From Isosphaeraceae bacterium (GTDB lineage: Bacteria > Planctomycetota > Planctomycetia > Isosphaerales > Isosphaeraceae): a stretch of DNA of 64,000 bases. A program made the translations under genes and the position numbers. Positions within the stretch are counted from its first letter, which is position 1, and every line of letters begins with the position of its first letter. The DNA lies in assembly GCA_031291845.1 (NCBI GenBank), contig JARLIH010000273.1, positions 1-64,000 on the forward strand, read 5' to 3'. Positions 1-8,656 of this stretch are shown in pieces. The notes below the pieces were generated by a model. It did no database searches. It was not told the origin of the DNA and saw only the letters and a list, made by a program, of their open reading frames with translations.

Positions 1-70
1 ACGATCGTTCCGGCAGGGCCTTTTCCCTGGGTTCCTGGGTGTTGATCGTCAACGCAGCCGAGGCTGATGA

Positions 71-427
71 TCAGGGCATGACCGTCTTGACGACCTTGGC
101 CAGTTCGGCGCCGGTCTCAGTCAGGCCGTAGAAGTTGTTCTTCCCCTGCCGGCGCGGTGCGATGATGCCGCCGTGCCGGAGCAGGGCCAGATGGTGGCTG
201 ACCGCGGGCTGGCTCTGGCTCAACTGCTCGCAGAGCGCGCCCACGTGTCGCTCTCCGTCCGCCAGCATCAAAACGACCTGGAGACGGGTCGGGTCACTGA
301 CTTGCTTCAACAGGATGGACGCCCGCTGCGCCAGCTTCTGCCGCTGCTGGGCGTCCTTCGCGGACTTGGACTTCGTCGACCGTTTGGTCCCGTCGGTCTT
401 TCCCGTGGTGTTGTCCGTCGCCGCCAT
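71..427 (-). CDS. ArsR/SmtB-family winged-helix transcriptional repressor
   Basis: A 118-residue cytoplasmic DNA-binding protein. After a basic, Ser/Lys/Thr-rich N-terminal tail of about 30 residues comes an ArsR-type winged helix: a first helix with SDPTRLQVVLML, then LCEQLSQSQPAVSHHLALLRH as the recognition helix-turn-helix, then a wing with RRQGKNNFYGLTETG. The usual metal-site cysteines (ELCVCDL in ArsR/SmtB) are absent; the equivalent stretch reads VGALCEQL with one Cys, so the inducer cannot be predicted. The ATG at 427 is preferred over an upstream start at 502 because GGAG sits 7 bases before it and the extra 25 residues are not ArsR-like. There is no same-strand partner inside the window on its downstream side, so its target is unknown. 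The family assignment is secure; the function is inferred. Confidence 0.85.
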   Translation of the reverse strand: MAATDNTTGKTDGTKRSTKSKSAKDAQQRQKLAQRASILLKQVSDPTRLQVVLMLADGERHVGALCEQLSQSQPAVSHHLALLRHGGIIAPRRQGKNNFYGLTETGAELAKVVKTVMP

Positions 428-953
428 AATCGTGCTCCACTGCTGTTCCCACTCGTGTAACGCCGCTCGTTGAGAACGCCTCGACTTACAACCGTTGCAC
501 AATCGCGGGGGAAGATAGGCCGATCCGATCGCGAGCGGCTCGATCCGTCCGAATATGCTGTGGCATTCAGTTCCACACCGATCTGCCGTAAGGACAGAAT
601 TCGGATTAACGTACTGGTGCCTGACGACGAGCCGCGTCTCAGCAAAAAATTATCACACACGTTCGGGGTTGACAATACTTATCTCTCTTGGCGATCGACA
701 GAGGAGAAAAAATGAATGTTTTGCAGTTCGCCGCGTCGCTGGATTCCCGGGCGTGCCAGGCGGAGACGGACAAGGTGCGTCGTAGCGCTCCGGCTGGAGC
801 GCGACGCACGCGGGGAACTTGCGGCCAGGGGGCCTCGGCGCGAGGTGAACCGGCTCAGGAACAGGCGGGGAACCACATCGCGGCTTGTGTTCGCCCCGGC
901 CACCCGAAGATCGAGCGGAATGACAACATGGGACATGAAACCCGGACTATTCC
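428..953. other. Gene-free stretch between arsR-type gene and GH57 gene
   Basis: About 526 bases with no convincing gene. It must hold the promoter of the leftward arsR-type gene, but no clear -35/-10 pair is visible for it. On the plus strand it has an isolated TTGACA at 669-674 and a good ribosome-binding site (AGGAGA) before an ATG at 712. The frame opened there runs about 115 codons into the 3' end of the GH57 gene and has no recognisable protein features. A strong hairpin lies at 775-809. It may be the remains of a gene or a structured transcript; I cannot decide. Confidence 0.4.
775..809 (+). repeat. Strong imperfect hairpin (possible REP-like or structured RNA element)
   Basis: GTGCGTC (775-781) pairs with GACGCAC (803-809), and GCGCTCC (785-791) pairs with GGAGCGC (796-802). 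This gives 14 base pairs with a 3-base bulge on the left arm and a GGCT loop. There is no T-run after it, so it is not an intrinsic terminator in this orientation. It lies about 100 bases downstream of a TTGACA hexamer. Whether it recurs in the genome is unknown. Confidence 0.45.
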
Positions 954-3374
954 TTACGGCCGCCATCCAAGCAGGTCGGGCGTCATCTTGACTTTTTGCG
1001 CCAGGCCGGAGAAAACCTCGCCGAGTGGACGGGTCATCGCGCCGGAGTCGGAGAGATGAATGTAGGCGTCGAGCAACTGGTTCTGAAGCGGCCAGATGTC
1101 CGGCGCGATGCCGAGCTGCGCCGCGGCGTCGAGCAGCGCTTCCGCCTGCTGGCCCAGCGCCGCCAGATCGGCCTCGGGCGAGAGGCCGCCGAGGGTTTTC
1201 TTGAGCGCGTCGCCGATCGCCTGTTCCAGGAGCTCGCGCTCGGGCTGGTATCCCCAGGTGCGCCCGCGCTCGAACAGGCCCTGGATCCGAGAGAGGCTGC
1301 CGTTCGAGTCAAAGCCCACGATCTCTTCGTGCAGCTTCAGGTCGAGGTAGCTTGATGCCGCCGCACGGAGGGCCTTCGGAATGGGATACCGCATCTGTCC
1401 CAGGCGGTTGAGCACGTCGTCATCTTGCGAGGCCAGCCGTTCGAACGCGCGCTGGTAGTCGTCGATGCGGTCGCTCAGGACGATGCCGATAATCCTGCGC
1501 TGCTCGTCGACGAACAGGTCGTCCAGACGATGCGCCTGCCCCTCGAACTCACGAGCCGCCAGCGCGGTCACGTCGGCCAGCGAACCCGTCTTGTACATGT
1601 CGAGCAGGCGCCGCTTGACCGCATCGTACTCTTTCGGGGTCGCGAATCTGCGCAGCACCGTGTGGAAGTCGAACCCGCCGTAGTGAATCACGACAAAGGC
1701 CGTCTCCTCCTCCTCCCAGGTCGATCGCGACCGCACGCGCAAGCGGCCCACGGCAAGATGACTGCTGCCGCGGCCTCGGACCTCACGGTCGAGCACCTCC
1801 AGGTCGAACGAGTACCCCCGCTCGTCGGGCCGGGCCGCGGGGTAGATGAGGCTCATCGCGTAATGCGCGAGCACCCGGTCCAGGTCCACGACCCCCGGGC
1901 GGATGAGCTGGTCCCACACACCCCGGCCGTCCTTGAACTGCGGCACGTTGCTCGGGGCCGTCTTGAGGATCTGGATAAACTTTTTCTCGCAATCGCGGTT
2001 GAAGTGCCGCGCCAGGTGGATCGCACGCGCTGCGTAATGGAGGCACTGCGTGGTCTCCAACCCACTGAGCTCGTCGAAGAACCAGCCGCAACTGGTATAC
2101 ATCAACAGGCCGTGCCGCTGCATTTCCAGCAGGCGGAGGCCGTCCCGCACCTGGGAGTCGTCGAGATCCGCATGGCCATGCTTCTTGAAAAAGTGGCGCA
2201 CCGTGCGCGGACTGCGGTCGAGGATCACGTCGATGTAGGCATCGCGTGCGGCCCAGGGGTCCGGAAAGCACTCCCGGCCACGCGTGCTGAACAGGTGGTC
2301 GAGATCCTCTTTGAGCTGGTCGAACGCCTTGCGCAACGGCGCGCGCCAGCGCTGGTGCCAGTCGCCCCGCGTCTTGCACCCACAGTCCGAGTTCCAGCGC
2401 TCGACGCCGTGCGCGCAACTCCACGCGCTCTTCTCGTGGATCTCCACCTCCCACTCGGGTGGGTGCTTCTCGAGGTACTCGCCGTAGTTCGTCAGCCGGA
2501 CCGTCGGGTCCTTCGCGAGCTTCTGCAATACGTAAGCGAGCGCCATGTCGCCGTGCGGGTGGTGGTGGCCGTACGACTCACCGTCGGTGGCCATGTGCAT
2601 GAGCTGCGCATGCGTGCGCGCGGGGTCGAAGCCCAGCCGCAACCGGCTCAGGAACGTCTCGCCGCTGTCGAGCAGGCGCTCGAACGCCACCTGCCTCGAA
2701 ATGATCCCGTCATAAAAGAACAGCGCGATCGAGCGGCCGGAGGGAAGCTTGCACAGGTAGGCGCGGGACGGGTCGATGCCTCCCGGAATTTCCACCCATT
2801 TTTCCTCACCCAGCTTGCGCCAGCGCCGAGCCTGGTGCGGAGCGAGGATCGTGAAGCGGACACCGGCCTCCGCGAGGGACTCGAGCGACGCGACGTCCGC
2901 CGCGGTCTCGGCCAGCCACATCCCTTCGGGCTCGCGACCGAACCGGTGGCGGAAATCGGCCAGGCCCCAGAGGACCTGGGTGCGCCGGTCGTGCTCGCTG
3001 GCGAGCGGCATGATAATGTGGTTATAGACCTGTGCCAGCGCGTTGCCGTGCCCGCCGCGGCGGGCGCTGCTGACGCGGTCGGCTTCGACGATCCCGGCCA
3101 GCACTTCGGGCGCGTTATCCGCTAGCCAGGAGAGCAGGGTGGGGCCAAAGTTGAAGCTCATCCAGGCGTAGTTGTTGACCAGATTGATGATGCGCCCTTG
3201 GCCGTCGAGCAGGCGCGCCCGCGTGTTCGGGGCGTAGCACTCGCGCGTGATCCGCTCGTTCCAGTCGTGGTACGGCGCCGCGGAGTCCTGCACTTCGACT
3301 TCATCGAGCCATGGGTTTTCGCGAGGTGGCTGGTAGAAGTGACCGTGGATGCAGATGTAGCGAGGTGGGGTCAT
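954..3374 (-). CDS. Glycoside hydrolase family 57 protein with DUF3536 region
   Basis: An 806-residue protein of the GH57 alpha-amylase/4-alpha-glucanotransferase superfamily, in the subgroup that carries a C-terminal DUF3536 region. The N-terminal catalytic barrel shows HGHFYQPP at 10-17 (family motif 1, HxHQP-like), GMWLAE at 151-156 with Glu156 in the nucleophile position, and TDGESYGHHHP around 263-273 with Asp264 in the acid/base position. The remaining 500 residues are helical and lack known catalytic motifs. There is no signal peptide, so it is probably cytoplasmic and acts on alpha-glucan (glycogen or maltodextrin); the substrate is inferred only from the family. The ATG at 3374 directly precedes the conserved barrel strand. 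It is transcribed alone, divergently from the membrane protein at 3594. Confidence 0.85.
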   Translation of the reverse strand: MTPPRYICIHGHFYQPPRENPWLDEVEVQDSAAPYHDWNERITRECYAPNTRARLLDGQGRIINLVNNYAWMSFNFGPTLLSWLADNAPEVLAGIVEADRVSSARRGGHGNALAQVYNHIIMPLASEHDRRTQVLWGLADFRHRFGREPEGMWLAETAADVASLESLAEAGVRFTILAPHQARRWRKLGEEKWVEIPGGIDPSRAYLCKLPSGRSIALFFYDGIISRQVAFERLLDSGETFLSRLRLGFDPARTHAQLMHMATDGESYGHHHPHGDMALAYVLQKLAKDPTVRLTNYGEYLEKHPPEWEVEIHEKSAWSCAHGVERWNSDCGCKTRGDWHQRWRAPLRKAFDQLKEDLDHLFSTRGRECFPDPWAARDAYIDVILDRSPRTVRHFFKKHGHADLDDSQVRDGLRLLEMQRHGLLMYTSCGWFFDELSGLETTQCLHYAARAIHLARHFNRDCEKKFIQILKTAPSNVPQFKDGRGVWDQLIRPGVVDLDRVLAHYAMSLIYPAARPDERGYSFDLEVLDREVRGRGSSHLAVGRLRVRSRSTWEEEETAFVVIHYGGFDFHTVLRRFATPKEYDAVKRRLLDMYKTGSLADVTALAAREFEGQAHRLDDLFVDEQRRIIGIVLSDRIDDYQRAFERLASQDDDVLNRLGQMRYPIPKALRAAASSYLDLKLHEEIVGFDSNGSLSRIQGLFERGRTWGYQPERELLEQAIGDALKKTLGGLSPEADLAALGQQAEALLDAAAQLGIAPDIWPLQNQLLDAYIHLSDSGAMTRPLGEVFSGLAQKVKMTPDLLGWRP

Positions 3375-3536
3375 GCCGCGCCGGTATCCGAGAAGGGAGG
3401 GAACGACCCCGGACGCCCGGGACCGTGAGGAAAATCCACGTTATCAGTCGCGAAGGGGACTGACAACGGGCAGTGTGCGCCAGCGGGCGATCTTTGTTGC
3501 CGCCTCGCGACGCGTTGACTTCGGGCGGGGCGTTCG

Positions 3537-3574
3537 GGTCTCATGAACCGTGCAAGGCCCGTTTTTGTGAGACC
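3537..3574 (+). promoter_or_regulatory. Inverted repeat in leader of the spermidine-synthase-like gene
   Basis: GGTCTCA (3537-3543) and TGAGACC (3568-3574) are perfect complements separated by 24 bases, ending 19 bases before the ATG at 3594. It could be a 5' untranslated hairpin or an operator for the divergent pair of genes at 3374 and 3594. No regulator can be named. Confidence 0.3.
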
Positions 3575-3593
3575 GTGAGCGACTGGAGGCCCG

Positions 3594-5870
3594 ATGTCGG
3601 ACCATACGCCCGCCGATGCCCAGCCGGAGCAGGCCGAGGTTTCCACGGGCCCCCCTCCGGGGCGGCGAGCCCATTTCGAGCTGTTCCTCGTCAGCTTCGC
3701 TCTCCTGTTCTTCGAGTTGGCGTGTATCCGGTGGTTTGGCAGCACCGTCGTCTACCTGACCTTCTTCACCAATTTCGTCCTGATGGCATGTATCCTCGGG
3801 ATGTCGGTCGGCTGCCTCGTCGCCGGCCGTTCGTTTCGCCTCGAGCCGGCCGTCATCCCGCTCGCCCTGGTCACCGCATTGATGGCCGTCGGCCTATTGC
3901 GTTCATTCGAGCGCGGGGAGATGTCCATTGATGTCGGGAACCAGTCGTCTCCTCAGCAAGTCTATTTTGGCACGGAGTCGCAAGGAGGGGGCAGCCTGGC
4001 GTCGAACGTTCCCGTCGAATTGATCGCGGGAGCGTTCTTCGCCCTCATCTCCCTGACGTTCATCGGAATGGGACAGGCCCTTGGGCGCGCGCTGGCGGCC
4101 GAGCCCAACCGGGTCGTCGCGTACACGACCAATATTGCGGGGAGCCTGGCCGGAATCGTCGCGTTCGCGGCGGCCTCGTACGCCAGGACTCCACCGCCGT
4201 TCTGGTTCGCGGTGGGCCTTCTCCCCATGCTCTGGTTCGCTTGGCGTTGGCGGGTCCTGCAGCTCGCTGCGCTCGTCGCGCTCGTGGTCATGATCGGCCG
4301 GGCCGGGCCCGAGCGGCGGGGCGACGGCACGCGCGTGCTCTGGTCACCCTACTACAAGGTCGTCTATCATCCCGACACGAACACGATCGATACGAACAAT
4401 ATCGGCCACCAGTCCATGGTGAAAGTCGCGGCCTCGGGCGCCGCCTACGCCCTGCCATACCTGATGAACCGCGACGCCGGCGGCAACTCCTGGCGCGATG
4501 TCATGATCATCGGTGCGGGGTCGGGCAATGACGTCCAGGCGGCCCTTTCGCACGGCGTCGAGCATGTCGACGGCGTGGAAATCGACCCGGTTATGTACGA
4601 GCTCGGCCGCGCCCATCACCCGGACCGCCCGTACGACGACCCCCGCGTCGCGGTCCACCTCGACGACGGGCGGAGCTTTCTCCGCGCGAGCGACCGGTCC
4701 TATGACGCGGTCGTCTACGCGCTGGTCGACTCGCTCGTCTTGCACTCTGGGTACTCCAGCCTCCGCCTGGAAAGCTTCCTCTTCACCGAACAGGCGTTCC
4801 GCGAGATCCGCGACCGGCTCAAGCCTGACGGCGTGTTCATCATGTATAACTACTTTCGTCGCGGGTTCGTCGTCGGGCGGATCGCGAAGATGGCGGAACG
4901 CGTCTTCGGCACGCGACCGATCGTGATCTCATTGCCCTATCGCAAGCAAATCGATCCCGATCAGGACCAGGCCGGCGCCATCACGCTGATCATGGTCGGC
5001 AGGAGCGAGACCGCCCTCGAACCGATCCGCGCACGGCTCGAGCGCGAGAGTTTCTGGGCCCACGTGAGTCCCCGAAAAAACGAAGGGGTCAACGCCTACG
5101 GCGCGAAACCACCTGACGTGCCTGGACTGGGCCGCGAGCACTGGCGGCAGATCGGCATGTCCGAAGTCGGCACCGCCGGCATCACGCGCGTACCAACCGA
5201 CGACTGGCCGTTCCTCTATCTCCGCAGTCCGACCGTGCCGTGGCTGAACGTGCGCGGGATGTTGATCGTCACGGCAGTGTCTCTCGCCATCCTCCGGCTC
5301 TTCGCGCCGACACGCACCATCCGGCCGAACGGCCGGATGTTCTTTCTCGGGGCGGGCTTCATGCTGCTCGAGACGAAGGGCGTGGTCCACCTGGCCCTTC
5401 TGTTCGGTTCGACCTGGGTGGTCAATTCGATCGTGTTCTTCGCGATCCTCGTGATGATCCTCTTGAGCAACCTGTACGTGCTGCTCGCCAAGCCTCGCCG
5501 GTTGTGGCCCTTCTACGCCCTTCTGATGGCCGGACTGTTGGCGAACATCGCGGTACCGATGACCTGGTTTCTCACGTTGCCGGGCACGGCCCGGGTGGTC
5601 GTCTCGTGTGCGGTGGTCTTCGTGCCGATCTTCTTCGCGGGCGTCATTTTCGCGACGGCTTTCCGCGCGAGTGTGCAGCCGGACGTCGACCTCGGATGGA
5701 ATATCGCCGGGGTGCTCCTGGGAGGTCTCAGCGAGTACCTTTCGCTCGTCGTGGGCTTCAACGCGTTGCTCGTCCTGGCAATGCTTTACTATGCGCTTTC
5801 AGCACTCCTGGCCGGCGATCGCAACCGGTCGCCGGCGATCGCCCGCGCGGTCGAATGGGGTAAGACCTGA
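3594..5870 (+). CDS. Membrane-embedded spermidine synthase-like protein
   Basis: A 758-residue polytopic membrane protein with a central Rossmann domain of the spermidine synthase/methyltransferase fold. Hydrophobic segments occupy roughly residues 30-235 and 545-745. Between them, IGAGSGND (306-313) is the nucleotide-binding glycine loop and the acidic strand end VEIDP (328-332) is where SAM-type cofactors are held. The sequence around YALVDSLVLHSG corresponds to the aminopropyltransferase active-site loop. Similar fused membrane proteins are usually annotated 'spermidine synthase' although polyamine activity has not been shown for most of them. The stop codon overlaps the ATG of the TPR gene (TGATG), so the two are translationally coupled. 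GGAGG lies 6 bases before the start codon. Confidence 0.8.
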   Translation: MSDHTPADAQPEQAEVSTGPPPGRRAHFELFLVSFALLFFELACIRWFGSTVVYLTFFTNFVLMACILGMSVGCLVAGRSFRLEPAVIPLALVTALMAVGLLRSFERGEMSIDVGNQSSPQQVYFGTESQGGGSLASNVPVELIAGAFFALISLTFIGMGQALGRALAAEPNRVVAYTTNIAGSLAGIVAFAAASYARTPPPFWFAVGLLPMLWFAWRWRVLQLAALVALVVMIGRAGPERRGDGTRVLWSPYYKVVYHPDTNTIDTNNIGHQSMVKVAASGAAYALPYLMNRDAGGNSWRDVMIIGAGSGNDVQAALSHGVEHVDGVEIDPVMYELGRAHHPDRPYDDPRVAVHLDDGRSFLRASDRSYDAVVYALVDSLVLHSGYSSLRLESFLFTEQAFREIRDRLKPDGVFIMYNYFRRGFVVGRIAKMAERVFGTRPIVISLPYRKQIDPDQDQAGAITLIMVGRSETALEPIRARLERESFWAHVSPRKNEGVNAYGAKPPDVPGLGREHWRQIGMSEVGTAGITRVPTDDWPFLYLRSPTVPWLNVRGMLIVTAVSLAILRLFAPTRTIRPNGRMFFLGAGFMLLETKGVVHLALLFGSTWVVNSIVFFAILVMILLSNLYVLLAKPRRLWPFYALLMAGLLANIAVPMTWFLTLPGTARVVVSCAVVFVPIFFAGVIFATAFRASVQPDVDLGWNIAGVLLGGLSEYLSLVVGFNALLVLAMLYYALSALLAGDRNRSPAIARAVEWGKT

Positions 5871-7078
5871 TGCGTTGGAACGAGGAGGGGGGCCGTCCAT
5901 TCTGGCTCGTGTTCGCCGTCTTGGTCGGGGGTGGGCTCGTGCTGTCCGCCCAATCCTGGCGGCAGGAAGATCCCCAAAAGCTCTGGGACCAAGGGGAGGC
6001 CGACCTGACCGCGGGCCGGTTCGCGGCGGCCGAGGCCGTGATCCAGCGGCTGGCAAAGCTTCGTGCGCCGACGCCGCACGACCAGATGCTCCGGGCGCAG
6101 GTCAGCCTTGCCCGCGAGCGGCCCGCAGAGGCGCTCCAAGCCCTCTCGCTCATTCCCGACTCGTCGGCCGTGGCGCCTCAGGCACGGTTGTTGGCGGGGC
6201 AGATTGAGCTCCGGCGGGGCCGGCTGGCGAGCGCGGAGAAGCAGCTCAACGAGGCGGTTCGCATCGAGCCGAAGCTCGTACAGGCCCACCGCGAGTTGAT
6301 CTACATCTACGGAATGCTGCTCCGGCGACAGCCGCTCAACCGCGAATTTCGCACGTTATCCGAACTTACACCTCTGACGTTCGACAACATGTTCCATTGG
6401 ACTTTGACCCGAAGCACCGTCTGGGAGCCCCGGGAGCTGCGCTCGGACCTTGAACGTTTCTTGAAGGCCGAGCCGACAGACCGTTCGTCCCGGCTTGCGC
6501 TGGCCGAATGCCTGAGACGCCTGGGTCAGAGAGACGAGGCGGACGCGACGCTTGCCCCGGTGCCCGATTCGGAGCCCGAGGCACGCGCGATCCGGGTTCG
6601 CTTGGCCCTAGACCGCGGCGACGACTTGAGGGCGGAAGCCCTGCTGAAGGAAGGTCCCCAGAACGTCTCGGAGCTCGCCCAGCTACGCGGGAAGCTTGCG
6701 CTCGCGCGGGGTGACACCGAAGCCGCCCTGCGCGAGTTCCAGCGGGCCTACGCGGCGGAGCCGGACAACCGTGATACGCTCTCCGGCCTCGCGGGCGCAT
6801 ACAAGCGCCTGGGCCGCGACGAGGAGGCCGCCCCGTTTCTCAAGGCCGTGCGCGCCCAGGACGTGCTCGCAAGCTTGATGACCCGCGCCGCGATCAAAGG
6901 AGCCAGCGACGACCTCAAGCTGATCGCCGAGCTCGGGGCCGTCAACGAGACCCTCGGCCGGTTGCACGAAGCCCGCGGCTGGTACCAGCTCGTGATCGCG
7001 CGCGATCCCCTCAATACCGAGGCGCAGCACGCCATCTTCCGGATCAAAGCCAAGCTCGCGAAAGGAGCCGCGTCTTGA
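5870..7078 (+). CDS. Tetratricopeptide-repeat protein, membrane-anchored or exported
   Basis: A 402-residue protein with one N-terminal hydrophobic segment (FWLVFAVLVGGGLVLSAQSW, about residues 10-29) followed by helical TPR-type repeats for most of its length, for example around AERQLNEAVRIEPKLVQAH-like and ALREFQRAYAAEPDNRDTL-like units. It starts inside the stop codon of the spermidine-synthase-like gene and is therefore coupled to it. TPR proteins act as scaffolds, so this one probably docks on the membrane partner on the periplasmic side. There are no catalytic motifs. The repeats are degenerate, with at least six recognisable by spacing and the conserved Ala/Tyr/Pro positions. Confidence 0.75.
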   Translation: MRWNEEGGRPFWLVFAVLVGGGLVLSAQSWRQEDPQKLWDQGEADLTAGRFAAAEAVIQRLAKLRAPTPHDQMLRAQVSLARERPAEALQALSLIPDSSAVAPQARLLAGQIELRRGRLASAEKQLNEAVRIEPKLVQAHRELIYIYGMLLRRQPLNREFRTLSELTPLTFDNMFHWTLTRSTVWEPRELRSDLERFLKAEPTDRSSRLALAECLRRLGQRDEADATLAPVPDSEPEARAIRVRLALDRGDDLRAEALLKEGPQNVSELAQLRGKLALARGDTEAALREFQRAYAAEPDNRDTLSGLAGAYKRLGRDEEAAPFLKAVRAQDVLASLMTRAAIKGASDDLKLIAELGAVNETLGRLHEARGWYQLVIARDPLNTEAQHAIFRIKAKLAKGAAS

Positions 7079-7135
7079 CCCGCGGGACGCGAATCAGCTC
7101 CGTCTCCGACAACCGAAAAAAATAAGACTCGGGAC

Positions 7136-7164
7136 TTGAAGCGTACGGCATTCCGGCTTACACT
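7136..7164 (+). promoter_or_regulatory. Candidate sigma-70-type promoter of the di-heme oxidoreductase gene
   Basis: TTGAAG (7136-7141) and TACACT (7159-7164) are separated by exactly 17 bases. Each hexamer matches the vegetative consensus at 4 of 6 positions, and the pair sits 76 bases before the ATG at 7240. No competing pair was seen in this 160-base gap. Confidence 0.4.
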
Positions 7165-7239
7165 TGTCAGAGATCGGCCGGCGAGCCACCGATGCGAGCG
7201 CCTTGGTGTCTCCGGACGGGACGCGAAAGGGAGCCTACG

Positions 7240-8577
7240 ATGAGAGGTTATCGCCTCGATCGGATGCGGCGGCGGGTCGGGTATACGGTACTCGGCCTAT
7301 CGGGAACGTGGCTGTTGTGGACGCTGTTGCCGGGAATGCCGGTCATGCGGGCACCCCGCGCGAGCGCAGAGGAACAGGCGGTCGGCGAGGCGCTGTTCGA
7401 GCACGAGTGGCGCCCGAACGATGCGTTGGCCCGTGGCGACGGTCTCGGCCCGGTGTTCAACGGCCGGTCGTGCGCGGAGTGCCATTTCCAGGGAGGCATC
7501 GGCGGCGGGGGCGACAACAAGCACAACGTGCTCGCATTCGAGGCGCACCCGACGCGCGACAATCCCGACGTCCGGTCCGGCTTGGTGCACAAGTTCGCCG
7601 TGGAGGGCCGGTACGCCGAGAAGACCAACACCCTTCACGACTTTTTCCCGATCGTACCCTTTGGCGTGAAGGTCGAGGCGGGATGCCAGGTCCTGCGCCA
7701 GGATTTCGACCCCGTGCGGACCGAGAGCGTCAACACCACGGCACTCTTCGGCGCAGGTTGGATCGATCGGATCGCGGCCAAGTCGATCTTGCATCACAAC
7801 ATGACGACCTCGGTATCGCGGATCGGCCAGGAGTTGAGCTCCGACTTCAGCGGCATCACTCCGGGGCGCCCCCGTATCCTGCCGGACGGCCGGGTCGGCA
7901 AGTTCGGCTGGAAGGCACAGTTCGCGACCCTTGAGGAGTTCGTCGCCGCGGCCTGTGCGAACGAGATCGGTCTCGGCAATCCGAAGATGCCCCAGGCAAA
8001 ACCCTTGGTGCGGTCGGCGTACCCCGAGGTCGCCCCCGATCTCGATCGCCAGCAGTTCCGCGCGCTCGTGGCCTACATTGATACGCTGCCGCGCCCGGCG
8101 ATGCTGCTTCCGGAATCGCCCCGGGCGCAAACGCGAGCATCGGCCGGAGAGGCGGTGTTCCGCCGGATCGGCTGCGCTGCGTGCCATACGCCCGACCTGG
8201 GCGGTCTCGACGGCGTTTACAGCGACTTCCTCCTGCACCGTCTCGACGACCCGAGCAAGTCGTCCAACCAGTACGGGGGACGCGAGACGTTGGAGGTCCC
8301 GCTGCCCGACCAGCACCCGCTCCCGGCCGAGTGGAAAACGCCGCCGCTGTGGGGGGTCGCCGATTCCGCACCTTACTTCCACGACGGCGGCTCACCGACG
8401 CTCGAAACCGCGATCGAGCGCCACCACGGTGACGCAGAGCCGGTGTGTGAGAAGTATTCCGCGCTCGCCCAGTCCGACCGCTCAGCGCTCATCTTCTTCC
8501 TGAAGACCCTGCGGGCGCCGAGCGACGCGAAGCCGGCTCCGAGCGCGCCGGCCACGAACGTGGCGCTGTCGCGTTGA
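7240..8577 (+). CDS. Di-heme cytochrome c-type oxidoreductase (DUF1111/DHOR family)
   Basis: A 445-residue exported protein. The N terminus is a signal anchor (RRRVGYTVLGLSGTWLLWTLL). Two heme c attachment motifs follow: CAECH in the N-terminal half (NGRSCAECHFQGG) and CAACH in the C-terminal half (IGCAACHTPDLGG). The late segment TPPLWGVADSAPYFHDGGSPTL is typical of the di-heme oxidoreductase/cytochrome c peroxidase-like fold. These proteins sit in the periplasm and transfer electrons to or from small substrates; the substrate is unknown here. The ATG at 7240 is chosen over one at 7192 because AAAGGGAG precedes it and it opens directly into the basic n-region of the signal. It is a single gene with its own candidate promoter. 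Confidence 0.85.
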   Translation: MRGYRLDRMRRRVGYTVLGLSGTWLLWTLLPGMPVMRAPRASAEEQAVGEALFEHEWRPNDALARGDGLGPVFNGRSCAECHFQGGIGGGGDNKHNVLAFEAHPTRDNPDVRSGLVHKFAVEGRYAEKTNTLHDFFPIVPFGVKVEAGCQVLRQDFDPVRTESVNTTALFGAGWIDRIAAKSILHHNMTTSVSRIGQELSSDFSGITPGRPRILPDGRVGKFGWKAQFATLEEFVAAACANEIGLGNPKMPQAKPLVRSAYPEVAPDLDRQQFRALVAYIDTLPRPAMLLPESPRAQTRASAGEAVFRRIGCAACHTPDLGGLDGVYSDFLLHRLDDPSKSSNQYGGRETLEVPLPDQHPLPAEWKTPPLWGVADSAPYFHDGGSPTLETAIERHHGDAEPVCEKYSALAQSDRSALIFFLKTLRAPSDAKPAPSAPATNVALSR

Positions 8578-8656
8578 CGTTGATCGCGAGCAGGGCGTCG
8601 GACGAATCGAGGATTCGCCCGGCGCCCCAATCCTGCTGTTGCAGGCGGAAACTTGC

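Noticed and set aside
712-1059. Small gene of 115 codons after a good ribosome-binding site
   Set aside because: Only the first 25 codons look gene-like; it then becomes Arg/Gly/Ala-rich and runs into the GH57 3' end antisense. Kept as a finding, not called as a gene.
1425-3125. 566-codon open frame on the plus strand
   Set aside because: It lies wholly inside the GH57 gene on the other strand and has the His/Arg/Val-rich composition of an antisense shadow in GC-rich DNA; the minus-strand frame has all GH57 motifs.
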